Assembly: GCF_019880365.1 (NCBI RefSeq) | Contig: NZ_CP082271.1 | Coordinates: 3,782,001-3,846,000 of the forward strand | Length of the DNA: 64,000 nucleotides | Source: Pseudomonas sp. DNDY-54 | Lineage (GTDB): Bacteria > Pseudomonadota > Gammaproteobacteria > Pseudomonadales > Pseudomonadaceae | Direction: 5' to 3' | Shown here: piece after piece, positions 1 through 9,334 of the stretch | How positions within the stretch are numbered: the stretch's first letter is position 1 | Layout: every line of letters starts with the position of its first letter | Translations under genes and position numbers: made by a program | Notes under the pieces: generated by a model | Told to the model about the DNA's origin: nothing | Database searches by the model: none | Seen by the model: only the letters and a program-made list of their open reading frames with translations

Positions 1-55
1 AGGCTGACCGGCAAGCAGTTATACTGCGCGCTTGATTTCACAACGAGGCCAGTTC

Positions 56-1231
56 ATGTCCGATTCCCTGAGCACTGATGTCCTGATCGTAGGGGGTGGC
101 GTCGCCGGCCTGTGGCTGAATGCGCGCCTGCGCCGGCAAGGCTACTCGACACTTCTCGTCGAAAAAGGTGTGCTTGGCGGCGGGCAGAGCGTCAAGTCGC
201 AAGGAATCATTCACGGCGGCACCAAGTACGCACTGTCCGGTGCGTTGACTGGCGCGTCGGAAGCCATCGCCGACATGCCACGACGCTGGCGCGAGGCATT
301 GGCCGGCAACGGAGAATTGGACCTCTCCGGCGTGCGGCTGCTCTCCGACGCGCATTACTTGTGGTCGCCCGGCACCCTGACTGGAAACCTCACCAGCTTC
401 TTCGCCAGCAAGGCAGTACGCTCGCGCGTTGATCAGGTTAAGGGCAGCGATCTTCCGCCGGCGCTACAAGATGCTCGATTCAAGGGCAAAGTCTATCGCC
501 TCAGCGAGCTGGTGCTCGACGTGCCCAGTCTGATCCAGCGCCTGGCTGAGTTGGCCGGTGCCAGCCTGCTGGCGGCCGGCAAGATCGAGCCTCTGCGTGA
601 AAACGAGGAATTAACGGGACTTTCCGTAGATGGCCGAGACATTCGTGCGCAGCGCATCGTCCTGACTGCCGGCGCCGGCAATGCCGAGTTACTGAGCGCG
701 TTAGGGCTCGCACAGCCGGCGATGCAAAAACGTCCGCTGCATATGGTGCTCGTGAAGGCCGCCGCGCTCAAACCGCTGTATGCGCACTGCCTGGGCGGTG
801 GCTCGAAGCCCCGGATAACGGTTACCAGCCATCCGGCGGCTGATGGGCAGTGGATCTGGTATTTGGGGGGGGACCTGGCGGAGGCTGACGGCGTTGCGCG
901 CGACGAAGCGGGACAAGTCGCTGCTGCAAAGAAAGAGCTCGCGGAACTGGTGCCCTGGATCGATCTTTCGTCAGCACAGTGGGCCACCTTGCGCATCGAC
1001 CGCGCCGAGCCTGCCCAGTCGGCGCTCGCCAGACCGGACAATGCCTTCCTTGCCGAGCAGGGGCGGCTATTGGTCGGCTGGCCGACAAAACTGGCACTGT
1101 CTCCAGACTTCGCCGACCGTGTTCAGGCTGCGCTGGCCCGCGACGGCATTCGCCCGCAGCAGCACCCTGCGTTACCAGCGCTGCTCCGTCCGGCGATTAC
1201 AGGGCCGTTCTGGGAAGGGCTCTGGGCATGA
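56..1231 (+). CDS. FAD-dependent oxidoreductase (DAO family)
   Basis: This is a 391-residue flavoprotein of the D-amino-acid oxidase/glycine oxidase type. The N-terminus carries the FAD Rossmann motif VGGGVAGLW (about residues 12-20), followed by an acidic residue in LLVEKG that would bind the ribose of FAD. An ATG eight codons upstream is in frame, but the start at MSDSLSTDV sits directly before the flavin-binding strand and is preferred. The last base of the coding region overlaps the start of the aldo/keto reductase (ATGA), so the two are probably co-translated. The substrate cannot be read from sequence. The same gene order occurs next to hldE in P. aeruginosa as I recall it (PA4991-like). 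Confidence 0.8.
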   Translation: MSDSLSTDVLIVGGGVAGLWLNARLRRQGYSTLLVEKGVLGGGQSVKSQGIIHGGTKYALSGALTGASEAIADMPRRWREALAGNGELDLSGVRLLSDAHYLWSPGTLTGNLTSFFASKAVRSRVDQVKGSDLPPALQDARFKGKVYRLSELVLDVPSLIQRLAELAGASLLAAGKIEPLRENEELTGLSVDGRDIRAQRIVLTAGAGNAELLSALGLAQPAMQKRPLHMVLVKAAALKPLYAHCLGGGSKPRITVTSHPAADGQWIWYLGGDLAEADGVARDEAGQVAAAKKELAELVPWIDLSSAQWATLRIDRAEPAQSALARPDNAFLAEQGRLLVGWPTKLALSPDFADRVQAALARDGIRPQQHPALPALLRPAITGPFWEGLWA

Positions 1232-2040
1232 AGGAAACGCTGCACGACCTGCACCGCCCACTCGGCAGCACAGGCCTGAGGGTTTCACCCCTGGGTCTGG
1301 GTACCGTCAAGTTGGGCCGGGATCAAGGCGTGAAGTATCCCAACGGCTTCCGCATACCAGACGATGCGCAAGCACGCGATCTGATCAAACTGGCTCGAGA
1401 TCTAGGGATCAACCTGATCGACACCGCTCCGGCCTACGGCGTCAGCGAGCAACGCTTGGGCCCACTGCTGCGCGGCCAGCGCGATCAGTGGGTCATCGTC
1501 AGCAAGGTAGGAGAAGAATTCATCGACGGCCAATCCCTTTTCGATTTCTCTTCGGCGCACACCCGCCGATCTGTGGACCGAAGCCTTACACGCCTGCAGA
1601 CAGACCGAATCGATCTGGTATTGGTGCACTCGGACGGAAGAGACGTCGACGTGCTGCGCAACAGCGGCGTATACGAGACGCTCGCCGAACTCAAACAAGA
1701 GGGCAAGATCCTCGGCTACGGCCTGTCCGGAAAAACCGTCGAAGGCGGTTTGCTTGCACTCGAGCAGGGCGACTGCGCGATGGTGACCTATAACCTCAAT
1801 GAGCAGGCTGAACGCCCGGTGCTGGACTACGCTGCATCCCACCAAAAAGGGATATTGATCAAGAAGGCGCTGGCCAGCGGTCATGCCTGCCTGAAACCTG
1901 GCGTTGACCCCGTGCGCGCCAGCTTCGAACTGGTATTCGCCCACCCAGGGGTTGGCGCAGCCATCATCGGCACCATTAACTCGCAACACTTGTCAGATAA
2001 CGTGCGAACCGCCGCATCCGTTTTATCCCAACAACAATAA
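1228..2040 (+). CDS. Aldo/keto reductase
   Basis: A 270-residue member of the NAD(P)H-dependent aldo/keto reductase superfamily (TIM barrel). The catalytic tetrad is visible as Asp65 and Tyr70 in LIDTAPAYG, Lys93 in VSKVG and His134 in LVLVHSDG. An early segment, GSTGLRVSPLGLGT, is typical of bacterial members. The ATG at 1228 overlaps the stop of the FAD oxidoreductase by four bases, so the longer upstream reading was not used. Overlap with a flavin oxidase suggests a paired small-molecule redox function, but no substrate is evident. Confidence 0.85.
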   Translation: MKETLHDLHRPLGSTGLRVSPLGLGTVKLGRDQGVKYPNGFRIPDDAQARDLIKLARDLGINLIDTAPAYGVSEQRLGPLLRGQRDQWVIVSKVGEEFIDGQSLFDFSSAHTRRSVDRSLTRLQTDRIDLVLVHSDGRDVDVLRNSGVYETLAELKQEGKILGYGLSGKTVEGGLLALEQGDCAMVTYNLNEQAERPVLDYAASHQKGILIKKALASGHACLKPGVDPVRASFELVFAHPGVGAAIIGTINSQHLSDNVRTAASVLSQQQ

Positions 2041-2078
2041 GTGCGGCCCAACGGCCGCCTGCAGCCAGGAAGAGCCGA

Positions 2079-2966
2079 ATGCCGCGCGTGCTTATCCGCA
2101 AGAATCCCACCACTTTCAAGACGTTGCCGGTGCTCGCCGAGGCCAGCCCGGAAGGCCTTCGCTATCAGAGCCTCGGTCGTCCTCTTAACTTCAACGAAAT
2201 GCTCGAGCGCCGTCGGCCAATGGATGTCGATGACCCGGCCCGCTTTCGCCTCGAACTGGCTAACCTGGGTGTTTCGGTGCGTCTAACGCTCTGTTGGCAG
2301 GGGCAGGAATACTGGGTGCTGGTGCGCCAGCAGCGGCGGGATCGCGGCGATGTCGTATTGAAGCTGATCTCTGGCTACGTACCGGCGCATGAACTCAGCC
2401 TGCCGCTACTGACGGCCATTCAGGAAGTCGCGGAGGAATGCCTGCTGGAAACGCCGGAAGGCTGGCTTGCCGGACGCTTTGGCGATATCTGGCTGCCGGC
2501 ACCCTATCAAGGCAGCCTGCGCTACCGGGAAGCCGTGCATTTCACTCTGGCTTCGCTGTCCGGATCGGCCCGGCCGGTCCAGTGCGGCCAGATGACCCTC
2601 ATGGAACGGCCAAGAGCCTATGTGCATCTCCCCACCGCATCATTGCAACTGGTGTACGACATGCGCCTGGAGCTGCCAAAGGAAACACGAGAGCTGAGTC
2701 TGTTTCATGTCGACGAGCGCCTCGAAGACGGCAAGCTTGTGGCCCAGCTGGACCGTAGCCGACCCGACCTGTATCTAATTCCACTCCAGCACGGCCGCCC
2801 TTCCGCCTCGCTGTTTACCTTACGCAAAGGCCAGCCGGTGCCGGCAAGCACCCGTGGACTGTGGCTATCAGAAAGTTTCGCGCCGCAATACGATTGGATC
2901 GTGCGAGACGAACGCATCCGCTGGCGTGACTGGGTCAATACGACCACCGCTGCCGTTAGTCGTTAG
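2079..2966 (+). CDS. Conserved Pseudomonas protein of unknown function
   Basis: A 295-residue soluble protein that I do not recognise functionally. It has no signal peptide, no membrane segment and no Walker A motif. Close homologues in Pseudomonas have, to my recollection, sometimes carried an ABC-ATPase label, which this sequence does not support. The middle part (residues about 75-170) resembles a NUDIX-like layout with the acidic stretch TAIQEVAEECLLETPEGW, but the full NUDIX box is not present. The ATG has AGGAAGAG upstream. It is co-directional with the preceding redox pair and convergent with hldE, with only about 24 bases between stop codons. Confidence 0.6.
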   Translation: MPRVLIRKNPTTFKTLPVLAEASPEGLRYQSLGRPLNFNEMLERRRPMDVDDPARFRLELANLGVSVRLTLCWQGQEYWVLVRQQRRDRGDVVLKLISGYVPAHELSLPLLTAIQEVAEECLLETPEGWLAGRFGDIWLPAPYQGSLRYREAVHFTLASLSGSARPVQCGQMTLMERPRAYVHLPTASLQLVYDMRLELPKETRELSLFHVDERLEDGKLVAQLDRSRPDLYLIPLQHGRPSASLFTLRKGQPVPASTRGLWLSESFAPQYDWIVRDERIRWRDWVNTTTAAVSR

Positions 2967-2990
2967 TGCAGAAACGGCCCCCTGCCTGCT

Positions 2991-4412
2991 TCAGCGGCTG
3001 CGGATCTTTTCGACTATCGCGGTGGTGGAGCTGTTTTCGACCAGCCCTAACACCTTAACGAGGCCACCGTAGGCCGTGACCAGTTCCGCGCCCACAACCT
3101 GATCAACGCCATAGTCCCCGCCCTTGACCAATACATCTGGCTTCACCTGTGCCAACAGGTTTTCAGGCGTGTCCTCCGGAAAACAGACGACCCAATCCAC
3201 TGCGCCGAGTCCCGCGAGAACAGCCATGCGACGATCGACGGAATTGATCGGTCGACCCGGCCCCTTCAGACGACTCACAGAGCCATCGTCATTAACCGCG
3301 ACGACCAGACGATCGCCTTGGGCGCGCGCCTGCTCTAGATAGGTCACATGGCCAGCATGCAGGATGTCAAAACAGCCGTTAGTGAACACGATCTTCTCGC
3401 CCTCAGCACGGGCATCCTCGATAGCTGTAAGGAGTTGCTCCAGCGTCATCACGCCGCGCTCGGAACCTTCCTCACGCTGCACCGCACGGCGCAGCTCGGG
3501 CGCACTGATGCAAGCGGTGCCCAGCTTGCCTACTACAATTCCTGCAGCCAGGTTAGCTAACGCCACCGCCTGCGGTAACCCCTCGCCCGCAGCGATGGCG
3601 GCGGCCAACGTAGAAATGACGGTGTCGCCGGCACCCGTGACATCGAACACTTCACGAGCGCGAGCCGGCAAGTGCAATGGTGAATGGTCCGGACGCAGCA
3701 GCGTCATGCCATGCTCACCACGAGTAACCAGCAGGGCACCGAGCTCAAGGCTGTGCATCAGCTCGGCCCCCTTGGCCACCAGCTCGGCTTCGTCGGCGCA
3801 GTGCCCAACGATCGCTTCAAACTCACCCAGGTTCGGGGTGATTACCGACGCCCCTCGGTAGATCTCAAAATCCTTGCCCTTGGGATCAGCCAGCACCGGG
3901 ATGCCGCGCTGACGCGCCGCCTGAATCAATGCCTGGTGATTGCGCAGCGCGCCTTTGCCGTAATCGGACAGAATCAGCACCTTGACGCCGTCCAGCAGCG
4001 CCTCGACCTGCCTCAACAACGCGGCGGGATCAGTATCGAAGGGCTCCTCGAAATCCATCCGCAACAGCTGCTGATGACGACTCATGACTCGCAGCTTGAT
4101 GATCGTCGGCTGGTGCTCGATAGATTGGAAATGCGCGCCGACCCCAGCTGCTGCAAGGCTGTCAGTCAGGCTCTGCCGCGCCTCATCGACCCCGGTAACC
4201 CCAACCAGCGCCGCCGGCGCGCCAAGCGCGGCGATGTTCAGTGCAACGTTCGCCGCTCCACCCGGTCGATCCTCGACCTGATCAACCCTGACCACCGGCA
4301 CCGGCGCCTCCGGTGAGATCCGAGACGTACCGCCATGCCAGTAACGATCGAGCATGACGTCACCGACCACGAGAACGGCGGCTTGGTCGAAACGGGGCAT
4401 GGACAGCTTCAT
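2991..4412 (-). CDS. hldE: Bifunctional heptose-7-phosphate kinase / heptose-1-phosphate adenylyltransferase HldE
   Basis: A 473-residue cytoplasmic enzyme that makes ADP-heptose for the LPS inner core. The N-terminal half (about 1-318) is a PfkB/ribokinase-fold kinase, with the ATP/substrate signature VTGAGDTVIS near residue 260. The C-terminal part (about 342-473) is a nucleotidyltransferase with FTNGCFDILHAGHV, including the HxGH active site. Length and fusion are as in E. coli HldE. It supplies the donor used by WaaC and WaaF encoded 16-18 kb away. A CGGAG ribosome-binding site lies before the ATG at 4412. Confidence 0.95.
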   Translation of the reverse strand: MKLSMPRFDQAAVLVVGDVMLDRYWHGGTSRISPEAPVPVVRVDQVEDRPGGAANVALNIAALGAPAALVGVTGVDEARQSLTDSLAAAGVGAHFQSIEHQPTIIKLRVMSRHQQLLRMDFEEPFDTDPAALLRQVEALLDGVKVLILSDYGKGALRNHQALIQAARQRGIPVLADPKGKDFEIYRGASVITPNLGEFEAIVGHCADEAELVAKGAELMHSLELGALLVTRGEHGMTLLRPDHSPLHLPARAREVFDVTGAGDTVISTLAAAIAAGEGLPQAVALANLAAGIVVGKLGTACISAPELRRAVQREEGSERGVMTLEQLLTAIEDARAEGEKIVFTNGCFDILHAGHVTYLEQARAQGDRLVVAVNDDGSVSRLKGPGRPINSVDRRMAVLAGLGAVDWVVCFPEDTPENLLAQVKPDVLVKGGDYGVDQVVGAELVTAYGGLVKVLGLVENSSTTAIVEKIRSR

Positions 4413-4490
4413 GAGGGCTCCGGTGAGGACGAGAAAACGGCGGCGATCATAACATGCAGGCAGTGGAAGCCTGCCCGCGCTGACGCCGTG

Positions 4491-5885
4491 CTAGAGATGG
4501 CGAACCCAGAACAGTTCGTGGCGACGCACCGCCTTGCGGAAAAATTCGTCATCACCCGTTGTCGGCCAGCGGCGTCCCGCCAGAACCCGCTGAATACTCC
4601 GTCGCAGGCGCTTTTTCATTGGCAGGGGCACTTGCAGGTCATGCTGCATGGCCAGCGCCATGGCCTTGTCCAGCTGTGTCTCGGCATTCAACGAAAGACT
4701 CCACAGGCGATCAGCCGGCAAAGGCTCGATAGCCGGCGGCAAGGCGACACCACAGCCTGCCGGCCCCATGGGCCAGCGGTCGTTATCGTGCAAGTGATTG
4801 GCATAGAGCAGAAGGGCTTCGGGTTTCCACTCCCCCTCTTCTACTGCCTGTCGAAGAGCACGGGTCGCGGCAACGTGGTCAGCATGTGGGTCCAGCTCCG
4901 GATGAGGGGTGATCACTACCTCGGGACGAAAATGCGCGAGCAAAGCACGCAGATCGGCCTGCAAGTTGTGCCACGTAGCCTGCCCGTCGCGGTCCCCTGG
5001 CAACTGCAACGGATTGTGCGCTCTCACAGTGCGTATGTTGGTATCACCGGACTCACGAGAGCCGAAGACCCTTTCGGGCATCGCCTCCATCGCCGGCAAT
5101 TGCAAACAGTAATAGCCGAGCTGGACGCAATGCCGCTGCGACACGCCGCCCCACAGAGGCACAGCAAGGCTACCCCAGGTGCGCAATCGCCCCTTGAGCC
5201 GCGCTGCCGCAGCACTGTCCAGACCGAGGCGGCGGTAGTTGTCGGCTTCAATCTCACCCTGGGTCAGCGTGACGATAGCCACCTCCGGGGTCTGACTGTA
5301 GAGGCCGAAGGCGGCCAGCTCGGCATCATCGGCGTGCGGCGCGATAATCAGCACCCGCCGCTGCGTATAGTCGAGGTTACTCATGGCATACAGCCTGACC
5401 TCGGCATCCAGACGGCAGTACCGGCTATCGAAGCGCAGCGAGCCCGCACGCAAAGCCTCCTGCAGCCCAGACAAGTTCAGATATCGCCGCCCACGTACGC
5501 CACGTTCAAAATCCTGACGATCCTCGCCGATATACACCCGCGGATCCCTTAAGCGTCCAGCCCAGGTTGCCTCCAGCTGCACCTCAAGAATCAGCGTATC
5601 GCCTTCCGGCACGTCACCGGTCAAGTGCAGATTTCCACGCTCGATGCGTCCCGCTTGTTGCAGCGCATCAGGGGGGAACTCATAACGGTAATCTTCTTGC
5701 GGCCGATAGAACAAATGATCGGCGAACCACGCCTCATGGGAAATCCAGCCTAAAATCACCAGCAGCGGCACCAGCCACAAGTTGACCGTCACGCCTATTA
5801 CCAGCAGCGCGATGAGCGCCACCAGCATTGCAATACGTTTGTCACGACGATGCTGTTGCAACAGCTTTTGTTTGCGCGCGTCCAT
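4491..5885 (-). CDS. dnpA: PIG-L family de-N-acetylase, DnpA-like
   Basis: A 464-residue protein with an N-terminal membrane hairpin (about residues 19-48) and a PIG-L/LmbE deacetylase domain. The zinc-site signature is PHADDAE (residues 183-189), a variant of the usual PHPDDE, with a second metal-ligand region HPELDPHADH near residue 330. In P. aeruginosa the homologue DnpA has been linked to LPS and to fluoroquinolone tolerance in persister assays. Its position next to mig-14 and msbA supports a role in envelope glycan modification. The exact substrate is not known from the sequence. The mig-14 stop lies two bases upstream of its start, so they are likely co-transcribed. Confidence 0.85.
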   Translation of the reverse strand: MDARKQKLLQQHRRDKRIAMLVALIALLVIGVTVNLWLVPLLVILGWISHEAWFADHLFYRPQEDYRYEFPPDALQQAGRIERGNLHLTGDVPEGDTLILEVQLEATWAGRLRDPRVYIGEDRQDFERGVRGRRYLNLSGLQEALRAGSLRFDSRYCRLDAEVRLYAMSNLDYTQRRVLIIAPHADDAELAAFGLYSQTPEVAIVTLTQGEIEADNYRRLGLDSAAAARLKGRLRTWGSLAVPLWGGVSQRHCVQLGYYCLQLPAMEAMPERVFGSRESGDTNIRTVRAHNPLQLPGDRDGQATWHNLQADLRALLAHFRPEVVITPHPELDPHADHVAATRALRQAVEEGEWKPEALLLYANHLHDNDRWPMGPAGCGVALPPAIEPLPADRLWSLSLNAETQLDKAMALAMQHDLQVPLPMKKRLRRSIQRVLAGRRWPTTGDDEFFRKAVRRHELFWVRHL

Positions 5886-5887
5886 GC

Positions 5888-6784
5888 CTACACCTGAAAA
5901 ACCGGAACTCGATTACACCAACGGTCCTTGTACTCACGGTCCGCACGGCCGAAAGAATAACGCAGCGGCTTGCCCAGCGCTCGAGCCTCGGCCCAGGCCG
6001 CCTGCGTGTTGGCGAAGCTCAGTACGCTGCCGGGGCTGAAGTCGCGCTGTTCCGGATCGACACCGCCGTTGATGTACTCAATCGACACCCACTTCGGCGC
6101 TTCGATCCGGTAAAGCACCTGAACGGCGATGGGCTGCTCATCGAGCAGGACTACCGAGCCGGTCATGAACTCGCGCATTAATGCAAAGACCTCTTGCAGA
6201 TAGCACTTGCCGGGCACGTCGAAACCCCAGCGGCGCCGAAACAGATCGGCATACATTGCAGCCTGCTCGGTCGGCGAGAAATTCAGCATCGGACGCAGCA
6301 CACCGCCGGCCTCTTCCAGCAGGCGCTGCTCGCGCCGCTGGTTGTAGCGGAATTTCTTCGAATACGTCTCCGGTTCGCGCACTAGTGCCAAACCCTCCGA
6401 CTGCTCGCGCAATGTACTGACTGCACCGACATTATGCTCGGACACGTAGCGCATACGCTGGCGTACCGGCACACCAGCCTGCTCGGCAACCGGCAGAATG
6501 ATCTCCGCGTTGCCCAGGTCGAACACACCGCGCTTGCCGGTTTTTTTCAGCACATCCTTAGAAAGCGCTAGATGCCGCCCCCAACAGGGAACCGCCGCAA
6601 CCAGCTCGCCTTGCTGCTCCCAGCCCAGATAGCGCACTGGAATACCCGCAAGCCCAGCCAGCCGTTCGATGACATCAGGGTGAGTCGCGACGCTGCCGCC
6701 GTAGCGCTGCCAGGCTTCCGCATATCTCGATGCGTCAATAACGCACCAGCCACGCTCGCGCCAGCTTTGCAGAAATTGCAACAT
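5888..6784 (-). CDS. mig-14: Mig-14-like GNAT-fold envelope resistance protein
   Basis: A 298-residue protein matching the Mig-14 family, which in Salmonella and P. aeruginosa contributes to survival with cationic antimicrobial peptides. Recognisable features are the tryptophan-rich N-terminus (SWRERGWCVID), the central YSKKFRYNQRREQRLLEEAGG region and a C-terminal GNAT/FemAB-like segment (YRIEAPKWVSIEYINGG). No signal peptide is visible. The ATG overlaps the msbA stop by one base, so it is translationally coupled to the lipid A flippase gene. The biochemical reaction is unproven; a transferase acting on an envelope component is an inference from the fold. Confidence 0.8.
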   Translation of the reverse strand: MLQFLQSWRERGWCVIDASRYAEAWQRYGGSVATHPDVIERLAGLAGIPVRYLGWEQQGELVAAVPCWGRHLALSKDVLKKTGKRGVFDLGNAEIILPVAEQAGVPVRQRMRYVSEHNVGAVSTLREQSEGLALVREPETYSKKFRYNQRREQRLLEEAGGVLRPMLNFSPTEQAAMYADLFRRRWGFDVPGKCYLQEVFALMREFMTGSVVLLDEQPIAVQVLYRIEAPKWVSIEYINGGVDPEQRDFSPGSVLSFANTQAAWAEARALGKPLRYSFGRADREYKDRWCNRVPVFQV

Positions 6785-8592
6785 TAGGATTTCTGCTCGT
6801 CAGGCTCGTCTTCCTTGAACTGAGTCGCATGGAGCCTAGAGTAGGCGCCGTTCGCTGCCAGCAACTCTGCATGGGTACCGCGCTCGACGATACGCCCCTG
6901 TTCCATCACCAAAATCAGATCGGCTTTCTCGATGGTGCTCAACCGGTGTGCAATCACAAGTGTGGTACGGCCAGTCATCACATGATCCAGCGCACCCTGA
7001 ATATGCCGCTCGGACTCGGTATCCAATGCAGAAGTGGCCTCATCCAGAATCAGCACAGGCGCGTTCTTCAGCAGCGCCCGCGCAATGGCCAGACGCTGAC
7101 GCTGACCACCTGAAAGCAGCACGCCGTTCTCCCCGATTTGGGTCTGGTAACCCTGCGGCATTTGTTCAATGAATTCGTCGGCGTAAGCGTTGCGAGCGGC
7201 GCGCTGAATTTCTTCCAGGGGTGCGCCAGCGAGGTCGCCATAAGCGATGTTGTTAGCGACCGTGTCGTTGAACAGTGTCACCTGCTGAGTCACCAAGGCT
7301 ATGTGCCTCCGAAGGTTGCGCAATTTGTAGGATTCGACATCCGCGCCGTCGAGCAGGATCTGACCGGTCTCGTGGTGATAGAAGCGCGGGATCAGATTCG
7401 CCAGCGTGGATTTGCCGCTGCCGGAGCGGCCTACCAGCGCGACCATCTGCCCGGGCTCGACAGTGAAGTTAATATCGTGCAGCACGGGCTTTTTGCTGCC
7501 CGGATAGAAGAAACTGAGGTTGCGCACTTCCAGCTGACCGCTGACCGCATCACGCTCCAGAGCGCCGCTGTCAGTCTCCGGCTGTTCATCGAGCTGCTCG
7601 AAGATGCTATCGGCGGCGGCTAGCCCTTTCTGGATGTTGGCGCTGACTTCGGACAGCTGGCGGATCGGCTTGGGCAGGAGGCCGGCGGCAGTGATATAAG
7701 CCACCAGGTCACCTGCAGTGGCGTCGCCGCGCAGCAGCAGCACCAGGAACATCAGCACGGCCATAGCACTGTAGATAAGCAACTGCAAGGTGGGCGTATA
7801 TACCGCGCTGGTCTTAACCATGCGCAGCTGCTTCTCGGTGTTGCTTTGGCTGGAGCCCAAGAAGCGCCGCCGCTCGTAGCGCTCTCCGCCGAAGCTGCGC
7901 ACCACCCGGTAGCCTTGAATGGTTTCCGAAGCGACATGGGTGACATCCCCCATTGCCATTTGGATCTTCTTGCTCTGCTTCCGGAATTTCTTACTGGCGC
8001 TACTCACTACCAGTGCGATGACCGGCAGTATCGCCAGCATCACTAGGGTCAGCATCCAGTTCATCCACAAGAGATATGCGAACAAGAAAACCACAGTAAG
8101 TCCCTCGCGAATCACTACCTTGATCGCGTCAGTAGCCGCACCTGTGACCATGGTGACATTAAAGGTGATCCGCGAAATGAGATGACCTGAGTTGTGCTGG
8201 TCATAGTAGCCATTGGGCAGCGTTAGCAGATTGTTGAACAATTGCACACGCAGGTCATGCACCAAGCCGAGAGAAACGCGAGCTAAATAGTAGTTGCCCA
8301 GGAATGAGCCCAAGCCCTGCCAGGCAGCGATCAAAACCATTAACAGTGGTACCGCGTGCAGTAGCGGCAGCTCGGCCAACCAGGGCACGCCAGGGAATAG
8401 AGCAGCGCTGGGGTTGCTCAGACCGTCTACGAAGTATTTCAGAATTCCAGCCAGCATCGGTTGGGTCGAGGCGAAGATCACATAGCCGATGATGCTGACC
8501 AGGAAATAACCAATGTAGGGTTTCACATAGCCCAACAGGCGGAAATAAATCTTGAGGCTGGAGGCAGGCTCCTGCCTGGAGGTCTCTAACAT
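6784..8592 (-). CDS. msbA: Lipid A-core flippase MsbA (ABC transporter)
   Basis: A 602-residue half-transporter of the inner membrane that flips lipid A-core. The N-terminal part has six predicted membrane segments. The nucleotide-binding domain shows Walker A GRSGSGKST, signature LSGGQRQR and Walker B VLILDEAT, followed by a switch histidine in VIAHRLS. The start at 8592 (MLETSRQEP) is chosen over an ATG 13 codons upstream because the shorter form matches the family. It lies upstream of mig-14 and dnpA on the same strand. Confidence 0.95.
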   Translation of the reverse strand: MLETSRQEPASSLKIYFRLLGYVKPYIGYFLVSIIGYVIFASTQPMLAGILKYFVDGLSNPSAALFPGVPWLAELPLLHAVPLLMVLIAAWQGLGSFLGNYYLARVSLGLVHDLRVQLFNNLLTLPNGYYDQHNSGHLISRITFNVTMVTGAATDAIKVVIREGLTVVFLFAYLLWMNWMLTLVMLAILPVIALVVSSASKKFRKQSKKIQMAMGDVTHVASETIQGYRVVRSFGGERYERRRFLGSSQSNTEKQLRMVKTSAVYTPTLQLLIYSAMAVLMFLVLLLRGDATAGDLVAYITAAGLLPKPIRQLSEVSANIQKGLAAADSIFEQLDEQPETDSGALERDAVSGQLEVRNLSFFYPGSKKPVLHDINFTVEPGQMVALVGRSGSGKSTLANLIPRFYHHETGQILLDGADVESYKLRNLRRHIALVTQQVTLFNDTVANNIAYGDLAGAPLEEIQRAARNAYADEFIEQMPQGYQTQIGENGVLLSGGQRQRLAIARALLKNAPVLILDEATSALDTESERHIQGALDHVMTGRTTLVIAHRLSTIEKADLILVMEQGRIVERGTHAELLAANGAYSRLHATQFKEDEPDEQKS

Positions 8593-8735
8593 GACGGATC
8601 TCGCCCGTAAAAAGGGCAGCAATCTTAACACTCCCTCGTTGGCATGGCCGCGCCCCGTCGAGATCGGGCATCATATGCCGCTCCGACACACTAAGGCGCC
8701 CATACGTGCTGACTTTTACTCCCCTGCCCGCAGCC

Positions 8736-9323
8736 ATGCTGACCGAGATGATAGAAGGCGCACGGATATTAGAGCAGGATAGCTTCGGCCCCAAGGTCTA
8801 CCGGCTGCGCGACGGTAACATGCTCAAGCTGTTCCGCCGCAAACGCCTGCTTTCCTCGGCACTGCTGCGCCCGCACTCGCGGCGTTTCTGTGCCAACGCT
8901 GCCGCACTACAAGAGCTCGGTATTCCCACGTTGCAGCCGCTGCGCCTCTACCGCCTGGAGGACCCTGGCAGAACAGTAGTGCTCTATCAGCCATTGCCCG
9001 GAGAAACGCTGTCCCAGCTTCTGCGGGACAATGATATTTCCTGGTCCAATCTGCAGCAGGAGCTAGCGCGCTTCATAAACCGCCTCCATGACAGCGGTGT
9101 GTATTTCCGCTCCCTGCACCTCGGTAACATCGTCCGTACCCCGAGCGGCCAGCTCGGCTTGATCGACATCGCAGATCTGCAGTTCCGTCGCCGCCCGCTA
9201 GGCGGGCGGCTGATCCGGCGCAACCGCGAGCACTTCGATAAATACCTGCGCAAGGAAGGCCTTCCATTCGACAGCGCATCACTGTGGGCCTACTGCGAGG
9301 CCATCCGAACAGGGCGTTGCTGA
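8736..9323 (+). CDS. LPS-kinase-fold protein (toluene-tolerance/PA4998-like)
   Basis: A protein of about 195 residues with the reduced kinase fold shared by LPS core kinases. The visible elements are an N-terminal beta sheet region with LKLFRRKR, the catalytic-loop remnant SLHLGNIV and the Mg-binding-like LIDIADLQF. The usual HxD before the loop is replaced by YFRSLHLGN, so catalytic activity is doubtful. An upstream GTG (8706) and a downstream ATG (8748) are alternative starts. It is the only plus-strand gene in the LPS block, divergent from msbA and convergent with waaL, with about 10 bases between stops. The same gene sits at this spot in P. aeruginosa as I recall it. Confidence 0.7.
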   Translation: MLTEMIEGARILEQDSFGPKVYRLRDGNMLKLFRRKRLLSSALLRPHSRRFCANAAALQELGIPTLQPLRLYRLEDPGRTVVLYQPLPGETLSQLLRDNDISWSNLQQELARFINRLHDSGVYFRSLHLGNIVRTPSGQLGLIDIADLQFRRRPLGGRLIRRNREHFDKYLRKEGLPFDSASLWAYCEAIRTGRC

Positions 9324-9334
9324 GGCACCCCGAC

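Noticed and set aside
1..31. A promoter before the first gene (TATACT near position 20)
   Set aside because: A -10-like hexamer is visible, but no -35 element at proper spacing exists within the window.
843..1793. A 316-codon frame on the plus strand overlapping two redox genes
   Set aside because: It is an out-of-frame reading of the FAD oxidoreductase and aldo/keto reductase genes, both of which keep catalytic motifs.
4335..5552. A 405-codon open frame on the plus strand
   Set aside because: It is antisense to dnpA and the 5' end of hldE, whose motifs are intact.
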